From: Planctomycetaceae bacterium
GTDB taxonomy: Bacteria; Planctomycetota; PLA2
DNA: 47,271 nt
Assembly: GCA_011525755.1 (NCBI GenBank)
Contig: WYBS01000014.1
Span: 1 to 47,271 of the forward strand
Direction of reading: 5' to 3'
Every line of letters starts with the position of its first letter. Within the stretch, counting starts at the first letter, position 1. A program made the translations under genes and the position numbers. Shown here one piece after another: positions 7,955 through 17,244 of the stretch. The notes beneath the pieces were generated by a model. It was not told the origin of the DNA, ran no database searches, and saw nothing but the letters and a program-made list of their open reading frames with translations.

Positions 7955-9802
7955 CTAGCGGCTCGCGAACGGGGTCGCGAAGCCGGAAAGTTCGGGGAAC
8001 GTGACGCACACGCCGTCGCGCGCGGCGGCGCGGATCGCGCGGATCTCGGCGAGGACGCGCCGCAGCTCCGGCACGCGGCCGAGCGCCGCGACGACGTCCG
8101 TGGACATCTCGGCCTCGCCGTCGAACATCTCCTCGAGGAACTCGAGCGGGCCCTTCCGCTTCGGGTACTCGACGAGGTGGTAGTCCTTGCCGCGGGCGCC
8201 CGCGAGCCCGCCCTTCTCGCAGGCGAGCGCGACGGCGTCGTCGAGGCCGCCGAGGCGGTCCACGAGCCCCTTCGCGAGCGCGTCCCGTCCGGTCCAGACG
8301 CGGCCGCGCGCGACCGGCTCGATGTCGTTCACGGACCTGCCGCGGCCCGCGGCGACCTTGCCGAGGAAGAGGTCGTAGATCTCCTTCATGTGGGCGCGGA
8401 TCATCTCCTTGCCGCCCTCGTCGAGCGCCTTCGACGTGAGCAGCGTCTCGGCGCGCCTGCCCCGCACGAGCCTCTCGGGCTTGATGCCGACCCACGGCCA
8501 GAAGGCGTCGCCGTTCATCATCATGCCGACCACGCCGATCGAGCCGGTGATCGTCTGCGGCTCGGCGACGATCGCGTGGCTGTTGCACGCGATGTAGTAG
8601 CCGCCGCTCGCCGCGACGTCCCCCATCGAGGCGATGACGGGCTTCTCCGCCTTGGCGCGCTCGATCGCGCGCCAGATCATGTCGGACGCGAGCGCCGAGC
8701 CGCCCGGGCTGTTGATGCGGAGGACGATCGCCTTCACGTCGGCGTTCTTGCGCGCCTTCTCGATCGCCTCGACGATCGTCTCGGAGCCCATCGCGGCGAT
8801 GTTGCCCGACCAGTCGTACTGGCTCTTGCCGGAGACGATCCCGCCGGAGCAGTAGATGACCGCGAGCTTCGGCCCCTGGGGCTCCGACGGCTTCGCGAAG
8901 AGCGACGTCATCATGCTCGTGACGATCGCGAAGGGGTTCCCCTCGAGCTTCACCTCCTTCTTCCCGAACCGGTCCTTCTTCTTCATCAGGGTCTTGCCCG
9001 GGAAGTAGGCCTTGAGCCCGTCCTTGAACTGGTCCTCGTACTCGACGCGGTCGACGAGGCCGAGCGCCTTCGCGCGCGACGCCGAGAGGATCCCCTCGTC
9101 GATGGCGCCCCGCACGACGTCCTCCGGGAGGCCGCGCCCCTCCGCGATCGCCTTGACCATGCTCCCGTAGATCTCGTCGAGGAGCGGGTCGAGCGTCTCG
9201 CGCAGCTCCTTCGACATCGAGTCGCGCACGAGGCTCTCGCCGGCGGACTTGTACTCGCCGATGTGGATGACGTCGAAGCTCAGGTGGAGCTTGCCGAGGA
9301 GCTCCTTCATGTAGAGGTCCTCGATCGCCACGCCGGGCAGGTAGACGGAGCCCGACTCCGGGATCGAGATGCGGTCCGCGACCGACGCGAGCACCATGTC
9401 GGGCGGCGTGAGGTTCTCCTTGTAGACGAAGACCTTCTTGCCCGCCTGCCGGACGCCCTTCAGCGCCTCGCGGATCTCGAGAAGCCGCGCCCAGCCGACG
9501 CCGTAGTCGGCGAGCTTCAGCGACACCGCATCGACGTCCGGGTCGGCCGCCACGTCCTTCAGGTACTTGAGGAACCCGTAGTGGTTGAGCTTCGGCTTGC
9601 CGAAGGGCATCGGCGGGAAGGGGTCCTCGCTCCCCTCGAGGTGGATCTTCACCTCCTCGATCCAGGCCTTCTCCTCCTTCGGCGCCTCCTTCGGCGCCTC
9701 CTTCGCGGGCCCCTGCGTCGGGGCCTCCGCCTTCGGCGCCTCCTGCGCTAAGGACGGCAGGGCGAGGAAGAGGACGGAGAGGGCGGGCAGGAATCGCTTC
9801 AT
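7955..9802 (-). CDS. sppA: Signal peptide peptidase SppA, long (67K) type (615 aa)
   Basis: SppA is a membrane- or envelope-associated serine peptidase that clips leftover signal peptides. It has two tandem S49 domains. The predicted Ser-Lys dyad is intact: Lys185 in IGEYKSAGE of the first domain and Ser399 in [11 protein letters not shown] of the second, matching Lys209 and Ser409 of the E. coli enzyme. LRINSPGGS (361-369) and ITGSIGVVG flank the site. Residues 1-19 are a signal peptide ending SLAQ, followed by a Lys/Pro/Glu/Ala linker to about residue 45. The start is the ATG at 9802 with a strong GGAGGTT ribosome-binding site. It is transcribed away from gcdH. Confidence 0.95.
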   Translation of the reverse strand: MKRFLPALSVLFLALPSLAQEAPKAEAPTQGPAKEAPKEAPKEEKAWIEEVKIHLEGSEDPFPPMPFGKPKLNHYGFLKYLKDVAADPDVDAVSLKLADYGVGWARLLEIREALKGVRQAGKKVFVYKENLTPPDMVLASVADRISIPESGSVYLPGVAIEDLYMKELLGKLHLSFDVIHIGEYKSAGESLVRDSMSKELRETLDPLLDEIYGSMVKAIAEGRGLPEDVVRGAIDEGILSASRAKALGLVDRVEYEDQFKDGLKAYFPGKTLMKKKDRFGKKEVKLEGNPFAIVTSMMTSLFAKPSEPQGPKLAVIYCSGGIVSGKSQYDWSGNIAAMGSETIVEAIEKARKNADVKAIVLRINSPGGSALASDMIWRAIERAKAEKPVIASMGDVAASGGYYIACNSHAIVAEPQTITGSIGVVGMMMNGDAFWPWVGIKPERLVRGRRAETLLTSKALDEGGKEMIRAHMKEIYDLFLGKVAAGRGRSVNDIEPVARGRVWTGRDALAKGLVDRLGGLDDAVALACEKGGLAGARGKDYHLVEYPKRKGPLEFLEEMFDGEAEMSTDVVAALGRVPELRRVLAEIRAIRAAARDGVCVTFPELSGFATPFASR

Positions 9803-9950
9803 CGTCTCGGAACCTCCGGAGCAAGTCTCCCATCACACACGGCGTGCCGCGCGGGTCGGCGGCGGGGAGGCCGTCTCACGGCGCGCCCGGTGTACGGAAT
9901 CCTTACGATGGTGCCGGTTTCCGCCGTCGCTGGCGGGGCGCCTTGGGGGC

Positions 9951-9959
9951 TGGTAGCTT
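9951..9959 (+). promoter_or_regulatory. Extended -10 box TGGTAGCTT, 6 bases before ATG
   Basis: TGN plus TAGCTT ends 6 bases before the ATG at 9966. The transcript would begin at the start codon. Confidence 0.55.
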
Positions 9960-9965
9960 GCGCCC

Positions 9966-11129
9966 ATGCCGTACGAAGCCCCCGATTTCTACGGGATCGA
10001 CGAGCTCCTGACCGAGGATGAGCGGATGATCCGCGACGCGGTCCGGGGGTGGGTCGAGGACCGGGTCCTGCCCGTCATCTCCGAGCACTACCTCAACGGC
10101 ACGTTCCCGACGGACCTGATCCCGGAGATGGCGGAGCTCGGGCTCCTCGGCGCGGGGATCGACGGGTACGGCTGCCCCGGCCTCGGCGCCGTGGCCTACG
10201 GACTCATCCTCCAGGAGCTCGAGCGGGGCGACAGCGGCATCCGCTCGTTCGCTTCGGTGCAGGGATCGCTCGTGATGTGGCCCATCCGCCACTACGGATC
10301 CGAGGAGCAGCGGAAGCGCTGGCTGCCGGCGCTCCACAAGGGCGAGGCGATCGGCTGCTTCGGCCTCACCGAGCCCGACCACGGCTCCGATCCCGGCGGC
10401 ATGGAGACGCGCGCCGTGAAGCAGGGCGACCGCTACGTCCTGAACGGCGCGAAGATGTGGATCACGAACGGCTCGATGGCCGACGTGGCGGTCGTCTGGG
10501 CGAAGCTCGACGGGGTGGTCCGCGGGTTCCTCGTCGAGAAGGGCACGCCGGGGTTCCTCCAGAGGTCGATGGGGAAGAAGTTCTCCCTCCGCGCCTCCGA
10601 CACGTCGGAGCTCGTCCTGCAGGACGTCGCGGTTCCGCTCGGCAATCTCATGCCGGGTGTGGAGGGGCTCCGGGGACCGCTCAACTGCCTCACGCAGGCG
10701 CGCGCCGGGATCGCCTGGGGCGTGTGCGGGGCCGCGATGGCCTGCTACGACGAGGCGCGCCGCTACGCGCTCCAGCGGACCCAGTTCGGGAAGCCGATCG
10801 GCCAGTTCCAGATCATCCAGGGGAAGCTGGTGGAGGCGCTCGCCGAGATCACGAAGATGCAGCTGCTGAACCTGCGGATGGGGCGCATCAAGGAGGGCGG
10901 CAAGGTCACGCCGCAGCAGGTGTCCTTGGCGAAGCGGAACGGGTGCCACTTCGCGCTCGAGATCGCGCGGACGTGCCGCCAGATCCTCGGGGCCAACGGG
11001 ATCACGGCGGAATACCAGGTGATGCGCCACATGTGCAACCTCGAGTCGGTGATCACCTACGAGGGCACGCACGACATCCACACGCTGATCCTCGGCCACG
11101 CGATCACCGGCCTCGACGCCTTCCGGTAG
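9966..11129 (+). CDS. gcdH: Glutaryl-CoA dehydrogenase-like acyl-CoA dehydrogenase (387 aa)
   Basis: This FAD enzyme oxidises, and in the GCDH group also decarboxylates, glutaryl-CoA to crotonyl-CoA in lysine and tryptophan breakdown. The GCDH-type signature RSFASVQGSLVMWPI is present near residue 95. FGLTEPDHGSD and MWITNG line the flavin pocket, and the mid-domain has FSLRASDTSELVLQDVAVP. The C-terminal helices hold RTQFGKPIGQFQ. The catalytic glutamate is Glu366 in ITYEGTHDIH. Length is normal. No other lysine-degradation gene is adjacent, but a thiolase lies at 18922. Substrate assignment rests on family signatures; a related medium-chain substrate is possible. Confidence 0.88.
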   Translation: MPYEAPDFYGIDELLTEDERMIRDAVRGWVEDRVLPVISEHYLNGTFPTDLIPEMAELGLLGAGIDGYGCPGLGAVAYGLILQELERGDSGIRSFASVQGSLVMWPIRHYGSEEQRKRWLPALHKGEAIGCFGLTEPDHGSDPGGMETRAVKQGDRYVLNGAKMWITNGSMADVAVVWAKLDGVVRGFLVEKGTPGFLQRSMGKKFSLRASDTSELVLQDVAVPLGNLMPGVEGLRGPLNCLTQARAGIAWGVCGAAMACYDEARRYALQRTQFGKPIGQFQIIQGKLVEALAEITKMQLLNLRMGRIKEGGKVTPQQVSLAKRNGCHFALEIARTCRQILGANGITAEYQVMRHMCNLESVITYEGTHDIHTLILGHAITGLDAFR

Positions 11130-11157
11130 TAGCCTTGTCCCTCACGGATTGTTAAGA

Positions 11158-11186
11158 CGCAAGTCGTTTGCAGGAATTGACTTGCG
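11158..11186. repeat. Inverted repeat, 8-bp arms, in a relatively AT-rich spacer
   Basis: CGCAAGTC (11158-11165) and GACTTGCG (11179-11186) flank a 13-base loop. The segment around it (TTGTTAAG, GGAATTGACTTG) is AT-rich for this genome. It lies after gcdH and before the helical-repeat gene and could be a terminator or a protein-binding site. Confidence 0.4.
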
Positions 11187-11196
11187 GCGAAGGGGC

Positions 11197-11212
11197 GCGG
11201 CATCCGTGCCGC
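11197..11212 (+). terminator. Small hairpin after gcdH
   Basis: GCGGCA and TGCCGC form a 6-bp stem with a 4-base loop, 67 bases after the gcdH stop, followed by ACTTTGGGG. This is weak evidence for termination. Confidence 0.35.
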
Positions 11213-11283
11213 ACTTTGGGGCCCTCCCCCACCCCCCTCCCGTTCACTCCGCCGCCGGATTTCCGATAAGGAACCGGGGGAGA

Positions 11284-12915
11284 ATGCCGCAACTCGGCAT
11301 CTACAGCGAGCACGAGGTCAAAGGGGCGAAGGACCTCGTCAGGGAGCTGATCCGCGTCGTCCGCGCCTGCCGTCTCTACGCGCAGGACCACCCCGCGCTC
11401 CAGGAGATGTCGGCGACGCTCCGCCGGCGCTGGGACGAGGCCACGGCGAGGGGCCCCATCGCGCTCCGCTTCACGGACCGCAAGGTCCTTCTCGAGGAGG
11501 AGCCCGTCCACCAGGTCCCCGGCAACATGCACGAGGTGATCCCGTCCGTCCTCTACGAGCACGGGGTCGTCGGCCTCGTGCTCCAGCCGGGGCTCGAGGC
11601 GGACGAGACGCGGCGCCTCGCTGTCGCGCTCTCCTCGGACCCGGGGAGCGGCGCCGACTACCCGTCGCTCCTCTGGGAGGCGGACCTCACGCACGTGCAG
11701 GTGCTCATCGATCTCGACGAGGCGGACGAGGACCCGATCTCGACGCCAAGCGACTTCGCGCAGCAGGTGATGAAGCTCGGCGACAGCAGCGACGCATCCC
11801 CCGACGGCGAGTACGCCGACGCGCGCCTCGCCCCCACGCCCCCCCCGCCCCCCTGCCACCTCCCCCTCGAGGCCGGCGAGGAGTCCCGGCTCGATGGCAT
11901 CCTCGGGGACGAGCGGTACATCGGGACCGTCAGCCACGCCCTCCGCGTCGTGCACGCCATGGCCGCGGAGCGTGTCTCGCCCGACGAGGCGGGGCAACTT
12001 GAGAGGATCCTCGGGGATCTCGTCGGCGCGGTCCTCGCCTCCGGCGACCTCGCGGCGGCGACCGAGGCTGCGGCCCGCGCGCGCTCGCTCGCGGGGTCGG
12101 CGGCCCCCCTCGAGATGCGCGCGGGCGAGCTCACGCTCTCGCTGCTCCTCGCCCCCTCCAACCTCCGGACCTTCCTCCGCACGCTCGACGAGCAGGGCCA
12201 GCTCGACGCGCGCGCGCTCGGCGGGCTCCTCGTCGAGCTCGGCGGCCCGTCGGCGCCGACCGTCGCCGCATGGCTCCTCGAGACGAAGTTCCCGGCGGCC
12301 GTGCAGGACGCGATGCGCGTCTACCGCGAGGCGGCGGCCCAGGCGCTCGCGCCGCTCTACGCGAGCGGCGGCGCGGGGCGCGAGCGGGCGGGCGGGGCGC
12401 TCCTCGAGCTCGGCACGGACGACGCGCTGTCGGCGCTCGCCGCGGGGTTCCGGGAGATGCCGGAGGAGACGCGGCTGCGGCTGATCCACCATGCAGGGCG
12501 GAGCCGCGACGCGGCGCTCCGGCGCGTCCTCCTCGACGCGCTCGACGACCCGACGGAGGCCGTGCGGCGCGCGGCGATCGGCGCGGTGAAGCGGCAGGAC
12601 GCGCCGCGCCTCGCGCCGTTCGCGAAGGACATCCTCGAGCGCGGCGTGCTCGAGACGCGCTATCGCGCCGAGATCGAGGACTTCTTCGAGATGCTCTCGC
12701 GCGCGGGCGACGCCTCGGTGGCACGGCTGCTCGCCGACCACTGCCTCCCCCGCGGTTTCCGCCTCGGCTTCCTCCGCCTCTCGCCGGTGCAGCAGCTCTG
12801 CGCGCGGGCGCTGCGGAGGATGCGCGCGCCCGACGCCCGCCGGGTGGTCGACGAGCTGCGGGGGCGCGCGCCGCGCGCGGTGCGGGAGATCCTCGACGAC
12901 CCGCTGGGGGGATAG
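11284..12915 (+). CDS. Helical (HEAT-like) repeat regulatory protein (543 aa)
   Basis: The N-terminal 130 residues have a pattern seen in HD-GYP and HEAT proteins of complex bacteria: RACRLYAQDHPALQEM, then a strand FTDRKVLLEEEPV, then YEHGVVGLVLQPGLEADE. A Pro-rich linker spans about 180-195. Residues 200-540 are Ala/Leu/Arg-rich amphipathic helices with HEAT-like units, for example DPTEAVRRAAIGAVKRQDAP. No enzymatic motif is visible. The ATG at 11284 is preceded by GGGGGAGA as ribosome-binding site. The stop TAG is directly followed by the ATG of the FHA gene with no spacing, so the two form one transcription unit. It is likely a scaffold for signalling. Confidence 0.7.
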   Translation: MPQLGIYSEHEVKGAKDLVRELIRVVRACRLYAQDHPALQEMSATLRRRWDEATARGPIALRFTDRKVLLEEEPVHQVPGNMHEVIPSVLYEHGVVGLVLQPGLEADETRRLAVALSSDPGSGADYPSLLWEADLTHVQVLIDLDEADEDPISTPSDFAQQVMKLGDSSDASPDGEYADARLAPTPPPPPCHLPLEAGEESRLDGILGDERYIGTVSHALRVVHAMAAERVSPDEAGQLERILGDLVGAVLASGDLAAATEAAARARSLAGSAAPLEMRAGELTLSLLLAPSNLRTFLRTLDEQGQLDARALGGLLVELGGPSAPTVAAWLLETKFPAAVQDAMRVYREAAAQALAPLYASGGAGRERAGGALLELGTDDALSALAAGFREMPEETRLRLIHHAGRSRDAALRRVLLDALDDPTEAVRRAAIGAVKRQDAPRLAPFAKDILERGVLETRYRAEIEDFFEMLSRAGDASVARLLADHCLPRGFRLGFLRLSPVQQLCARALRRMRAPDARRVVDELRGRAPRAVREILDDPLGG

Positions 12916-13647
12916 ATGGCGCGGCGCTCGTGGAGGAGGCGCGCGAAGGGGGCCCGGCCGCGGTTGCTCGGCCCGTCGGGCGCCCGGATCGAGCTCGCCG
13001 CCGGCCGCGACTACGTCCTCGGGCGGGGCCGCGACTGCGACATCATCCTCGACGACCTCCTCAGCTCGCGCCACCACGCGCGTCTCTCGGTCGCGACGCG
13101 GATCGCGATCCGCGACCTCGAGAGCCGCAACGGGACGTTCGTGGACGACGCGCGCATCGAGGAGGAGACGCCGCTCGCGCACGGCAGCCGGATCCGCGTC
13201 GGCGCGAGCGTCTACCTGCTGAGCACGGCCGCGGCGGGGGCGGACGCGGTCGCGGACACCGGCACGGTCGCGCTCGAGCAGATGACGCTCGGCAGCGGCA
13301 TCGACGAGGGGATCCTGCGCTCCGTGCGCGACGAGCGGTCGCACGGCGGCCTCGCGGGCCAGCTCGATGCGTTCGGCCTCGTGGACATCCTCCAGGGGCT
13401 CCTCCAGGCGGGGCGAGGCGGCACGCTGCACGTGGCGTTGCCCTCGGGCCACGCGCGCGTGGAGGTGCGCCGCGGCGAGGTGCACGACGCGTCGTGCGGG
13501 GATGCGCGCGGCCTCGACGCGCTCGTGGCGCTCGCGCGGGAGAAGGTGGGCGTCTTCTGGCTCGCGGAAGGCGAGCAGGAGTGCGAACGGACGATCAGGG
13601 AGCCCACGGGCCGCCTGCTCTACGTCCTCTGCCGGTCGCTCGAGTAG
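12916..13647 (+). CDS. FHA domain plus DUF4388 protein (243 aa)
   Basis: FHA domains bind phosphothreonine. Residues 17-101 hold the full signature: LGRGRDCDI (35-43), LLSSRHHARL (48-57) and LESRNGTFVDD (68-78). Residues 140-240 are a DUF4388/PATAN-like domain (GLVDILQGLLQAGRGGTLHV, VRRGEVHDASCG, EKVGVFWLAEGEQE). A Lys/Arg-rich start precedes the FHA domain. No kinase is visible in this window. It follows the helical-repeat gene without any spacing, so the pair probably works together in a Ser/Thr-phosphorylation response. It shares DUF4388 with the protein at 2100. Confidence 0.85.
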   Translation: MARRSWRRRAKGARPRLLGPSGARIELAAGRDYVLGRGRDCDIILDDLLSSRHHARLSVATRIAIRDLESRNGTFVDDARIEEETPLAHGSRIRVGASVYLLSTAAAGADAVADTGTVALEQMTLGSGIDEGILRSVRDERSHGGLAGQLDAFGLVDILQGLLQAGRGGTLHVALPSGHARVEVRRGEVHDASCGDARGLDALVALAREKVGVFWLAEGEQECERTIREPTGRLLYVLCRSLE

Positions 13648-13664
13648 CCGCCGGCGAGGGGATG

Positions 13665-13685
13665 GGAGGGGGCCCGGGGGAGGGC
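13665..13685 (+). repeat. Dispersed G-rich repeat, intergenic copy
   Basis: GGGAGGGGGCCCGGGGGAGG is a variant of a motif also found at 20727, 20984, 22747 and 46331. It lies 18 bases after the FHA gene stop. Confidence 0.45.
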
Positions 13686-13804
13686 CGCGGCGCGGAACGG
13701 GTTCCGCGGTCCGGACGCCGCGGGGGCGGGTTTCCGGCCGTGGCCGCACGTGACCCTCCTGAGGATAAGTGCGTCAGCGCTGCCGCACCCTGGCCGCCGT
13801 AAAC

Positions 13805-13836
13805 GCAGCGCGCCCGCGGACTTGCGGGCGCGCTGC
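13805..13836. terminator. Very strong 13-bp hairpin between convergent genes
   Basis: GCAGCGCGCCCGC (13805-13817) and GCGGGCGCGCTGC (13824-13836) pair perfectly around a GGACTT loop. A 13-base palindrome GTCAACCGTTGAC follows at 13846-13858, just before the stop of the minus-strand gene. A bidirectional terminator is the simplest reading. Confidence 0.65.
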
Positions 13837-13862
13837 AGGTCAATGGTCAACCGTTGACGTGG

Positions 13863-15500
13863 CTAGTCGAACTCCTCGTCCTCGGGCGTCGGCTGCTCGG
13901 GCGGCGGCGCCTCGCCCGCGGCGCCCGCGCCCATCGCCGCCTCGGCGATCTTCATCGCCTCCTTCACCGGCCAGTCGCCGCGCCACCGGACGTTGCCGTC
14001 CGGGAAGGTCACGGCCGTCGAGAGCGCGAAGACGTCCGGGACGTTCTGGATGACCGCCCCGATCTCGGGGGGCATCCCGAACATCTGGAACATCATCGCC
14101 ATCGGCTTCAGCGCGCCGAGGTTGAACGTGAACCCGAGGTTGTGGCCGCGCCCGAGGCGCGCCATGGACGCGATGTGCGGGTGCTCCGCGTCCTTCTCGC
14201 CCCGGCTCACCTTGTCGAGGAGCGCCTTGATGTCGTCCTCCGCGGTGGGCGACATCGCGACGACGAGCAGGTCCTTCGTCGCGGCCATGTAGCCCTGCAT
14301 CGAAGCCATGAACATCGCCATCTGCGGGTCGTCCGACGTCATGCCGATGCGGTGGAGCTCCGTCTCGCCGTGCTTCGCGACGCTCTTCTCGAGCGAGTAC
14401 GCGAGCGGGATGCCGACCTTTCGGAGCGCCTCGTTCGACTTCGCCATGTCGAGCTTGGCGAAGATCGCGCTGGCGTCGGTGCCGGGCTTGAGCTCCACGA
14501 GCGACACCGCGCCGCCCGACATCATGCTCATCGTCATGGCCGTCGCGGTGCGGCCGGTGCGGGCCTCGTCGAACGCCGCGCCGACCGACATGAGCTGCAT
14601 GATGGCCGCCGCGACGTCGCCGCCGCCCGCCGCCTCGAGCAGATCCTTCATCTCCTTCGTCGGCCAGTCGGCGTTCATGCACGCCGTGATCGTCATGAAC
14701 GCCTCCTTGGGCAGGTAGGCGGCGAGGTCCGCCGACCCGGGCGCGCCCGCCCGCTTCAGGAGGCCGCGGAGGCCGGAGCCCTCCTGCACCGCCAGGAACC
14801 CCTCGGTCTCGAGGCGCTCGCCGGTCCACGTGAGGCCGTAGTCGAGCGACTCGAGGCTCAGGACGCCGTTCTTGACCGACGTCACGAGCGGGAGGATCAG
14901 GGCGCGGGCCTGCTCGGGGACGGCGCCCTGCGCGGCGACGCCCATCGCGGCCTCGGTCGCGGCCTGCTCGATGTCCTCCTTGTGCTTCGCGATGATGTCG
15001 CCGAGATAGACATGGACCACCGCGTCGCCGTCGACGCGGAAGATCGTCGGGGTGCCGCGAGCCTCGGCGTCGAGGAGGCCCGCCTCCGCGGCCACGATCG
15101 CGCCGCCGCGAAGGATCGCGAACGCGCCTTCGCGCAGCTCCTTCTTGCCCTCCCACGCCGCGCCCGCCGCGGGGTGGAGGATGACGACGGGATCCTCGCC
15201 CTCCGTCATGCCGACGTACATCGGCTTCTTCGTGTCCACGATCTCCGCGTTCAGGCCGGAAAGCGTGAAGAGGAAGGTGGACGCGGGCATCTGCTCGAGC
15301 GGCGCGACCTGCGCGCCGAGCCCGAGCGCCTTGAGCATGGGGACCCACTCCTTGACGATCGCGTCGATGCGTTCGAAGGACGCGACCTTGAAGGCGACGG
15401 GCGTGCCTTTCGGCAGCTGCGCCGTCGCGGCGTCCCCCTCCTGCGCCCGGGCCATGGGCAGAAGGAGGGCAAGGAGGAGCGTTGCGGACAGGATTCGCAT
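13863..15500 (-). CDS. Exported protein of unknown function, DUF3352-like (545 aa)
   Basis: The protein starts with a clean signal peptide (residues 1-19, LLLALLLPMARAQ) and has no membrane segment after it. It contains long alternating strand-helix regions with LPKGTPVAFKVASFERID near the start and DLAAYLPKEAFMTITACM in the middle. That pattern also appears in the lipoproteins at 31537 (VRWLPSRGTAYVEC) and 33234 (LVDYLPPSTFLRIEATL), so the three are probably distant paralogs. The tail is acidic and Pro-rich (PPPEQPTPEDEEFD). I see no catalytic motif. The start ATG at 15500 has AAGGA upstream and a possible -10 box TATCCT at 15538-15543. Likely periplasmic. Confidence 0.75.
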   Translation of the reverse strand: MRILSATLLLALLLPMARAQEGDAATAQLPKGTPVAFKVASFERIDAIVKEWVPMLKALGLGAQVAPLEQMPASTFLFTLSGLNAEIVDTKKPMYVGMTEGEDPVVILHPAAGAAWEGKKELREGAFAILRGGAIVAAEAGLLDAEARGTPTIFRVDGDAVVHVYLGDIIAKHKEDIEQAATEAAMGVAAQGAVPEQARALILPLVTSVKNGVLSLESLDYGLTWTGERLETEGFLAVQEGSGLRGLLKRAGAPGSADLAAYLPKEAFMTITACMNADWPTKEMKDLLEAAGGGDVAAAIMQLMSVGAAFDEARTGRTATAMTMSMMSGGAVSLVELKPGTDASAIFAKLDMAKSNEALRKVGIPLAYSLEKSVAKHGETELHRIGMTSDDPQMAMFMASMQGYMAATKDLLVVAMSPTAEDDIKALLDKVSRGEKDAEHPHIASMARLGRGHNLGFTFNLGALKPMAMMFQMFGMPPEIGAVIQNVPDVFALSTAVTFPDGNVRWRGDWPVKEAMKIAEAAMGAGAAGEAPPPEQPTPEDEEFD

Positions 15501-15537
15501 GGAGGGAGTTCCTTAAGGGGACCGAGACCGGAAGAAA

Positions 15538-15543
15538 AGGATA
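15538..15543 (-). promoter_or_regulatory. Possible -10 box TATCCT for the exported DUF3352-like gene
   Basis: TATCCT on the minus strand lies 37 bases before the ATG at 15500. This gives a leader of about 30 bases with AAGGA as ribosome-binding site, unlike the leaderless arrangement of many neighbours. Confidence 0.4.
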
Positions 15544-15645
15544 CCCCGCGAATGCAAGGGATATTCGCGGCCCCGGATCCCCGCGGGCGCCGGCCGCCGG
15601 AGGGGCTGCCCCCCGGCCCCCCTCGTTCCGACCCGGGACGGCGCC

Positions 15646-17241
15646 CTATTTCGCGGGAGCCTTCGCCTCCTTCTTCCTCGGCGCCACGGACCAGTAGGTC
15701 CCGCCGTTCTCGGCGGCAAGCTGCCGGAGGAAGCCGGAGTTGTGGTCGGCGCCGATCCCGATCGTGTGGATCGCGACCCGGCGGAGGGCGTTCCACTCGC
15801 GCGCCGCCTGGAGCGTCCGCTCCGGGTCCTCCGTCGCCCCCTTGGCGTCGGTCGGCGCGCCGTCCGTGAGCAGGTAGATCGCGTCCGCCTTCGCGGGGCC
15901 CGGCGGCTCCTCGGGATGCACGCCCGCGAGCCGCAGCGCGAGGTCGAGCGCCTCGTAGATGTTCGTCTGGCCCTCCGCGCCCATCGAGGCGATCGCCTCC
16001 CCGAGCGCCGCGTGGCGTTCCGGCGCCGCGGCCTCGAGCTTCCCGCCGAGGATCGCCTCCGCGTGGTCCGAGTAGGCGACGACCGTGTAGCGCGCGTCGC
16101 GGCGGAGCGACTTCGCGGCGCGAAGGAGCTCGCGGGTCGCGGCGTCGAAGCGCGAGTCCTCGTCGTCGCGCGCGGCGACGGCGCCGCCGCCCACGTAGCG
16201 CGGGTTCTCCATCGAGACGATCATCGAGCCGGAGCGGTCGAGGACGTAGATGATCCGCTCCTCGACCTGCGGGATGCCGTAGAAGTTGCCCTGGTCGGTC
16301 TTCGCGGGCGCCGCCTTGCCGAGGCCCAGGGGCGCCTTGCCGGCCATCACGTCCTCCTCGTGGTCGCGCCACCACTTCTGCCAGATGCGCGCATCGTCGC
16401 CGGGGTTCTCGCCCGTGAGGATGCGGAGCGCGTCGAGGATCTCGCGCTGCGTGCGCGAGCGGTCGGGCTCCCGGAGCGCCTGCCGGACGAGCGCGGCCAC
16501 GCCCTCGGGCAGCGCCGCCCTCGCGGTCGCGCGCGCGGCGGCCGCGCGCACGGCGGCGTTGCGGTCCCCTAGTCGCTTCAGCACCGACGGGAGGCCGGGC
16601 GCCCCGATCCTTCCTCCCTGCGACGCGACGGCGTCCAGCAGGGCGACCGCCTGCCCGGGATCGCGCGTCTTCTCGAGCGCGCCGAGCACCGACGCCATGC
16701 CGCCGTCGGACGCGGCGACCCGCTCCGCCGCCGCGCGCAGGAGCGCCGCCGACCTCGCGCGCGAGAGCCCCTTCTCCGCGAGCCACTCGAGCGTAAAGGG
16801 CGCCTTCCACCCGCGCACCCCCTGGAGGATCGCGGCGCGCTCCAGCTCGAGCCCGCCGAGGCGCCCGTCCAGCTGCGTCTCGCGCGCCTCGAGGGCGCGG
16901 AGCGCCTCGCCGTCGACCTTCTGCGGCTCCTCCCGGGCGCGCACGCGCATCGCCCGCGCCTTGCCGCGCGCCTCGTGGAGCTCGCGCCTGAGCCGCGCGG
17001 TCTCCTCCTCAAGCCGCTCCCAGACCGTGAAGAGGAGGTCCGCCGCCTCGGGCATGTCCGCGGCCGCGAGCTCGAGGAGCGCGGCGCGGCGCTCCGCCAA
17101 GGGCGCGCCGTCCCGGTACGCCGCCTGGAAACGCTGCTCCGCCTCGGCCCAGTCGGCCGCGACGGCGGGGGGAAGAGGGAGGAGCGCGAGGAGGGAGAGC
17201 GCGAGGACGCGGGCCGCGGCGATCCGGACGGGCCCGCGCAT
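15646..17241 (-). CDS. Exported HEAT-like and von Willebrand A domain protein (531 aa)
   Basis: Residues 1-29 form a signal peptide. A coiled-coil region (about 75-140, rich in Glu/Arg) and HEAT-like helices (about 150-260) lead to a conserved block: ALRILTGENPGDD, then WQKWW (about 287-291), then NFYGIP (319-324). The von Willebrand A domain follows with an intact metal site: DRSGSM (335-340), a Thr in GQTNIYEAL, and LLTDGAPTD. VWA domains bind protein ligands through a metal ion. The upstream gene at 17245 encodes the same architecture, only three bases away, so this is a tandem duplication in one operon. The partner is unknown. Confidence 0.82.
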   Translation of the reverse strand: MRGPVRIAAARVLALSLLALLPLPPAVAADWAEAEQRFQAAYRDGAPLAERRAALLELAAADMPEAADLLFTVWERLEEETARLRRELHEARGKARAMRVRAREEPQKVDGEALRALEARETQLDGRLGGLELERAAILQGVRGWKAPFTLEWLAEKGLSRARSAALLRAAAERVAASDGGMASVLGALEKTRDPGQAVALLDAVASQGGRIGAPGLPSVLKRLGDRNAAVRAAAARATARAALPEGVAALVRQALREPDRSRTQREILDALRILTGENPGDDARIWQKWWRDHEEDVMAGKAPLGLGKAAPAKTDQGNFYGIPQVEERIIYVLDRSGSMIVSMENPRYVGGGAVAARDDEDSRFDAATRELLRAAKSLRRDARYTVVAYSDHAEAILGGKLEAAAPERHAALGEAIASMGAEGQTNIYEALDLALRLAGVHPEEPPGPAKADAIYLLTDGAPTDAKGATEDPERTLQAAREWNALRRVAIHTIGIGADHNSGFLRQLAAENGGTYWSVAPRKKEAKAPAK

Positions 17242-17244
17242 CGG

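Noticed and set aside
7946-9751. A 601-codon plus-strand frame opposite sppA
   Set aside because: No motif and shadow composition; sppA has both catalytic residues.
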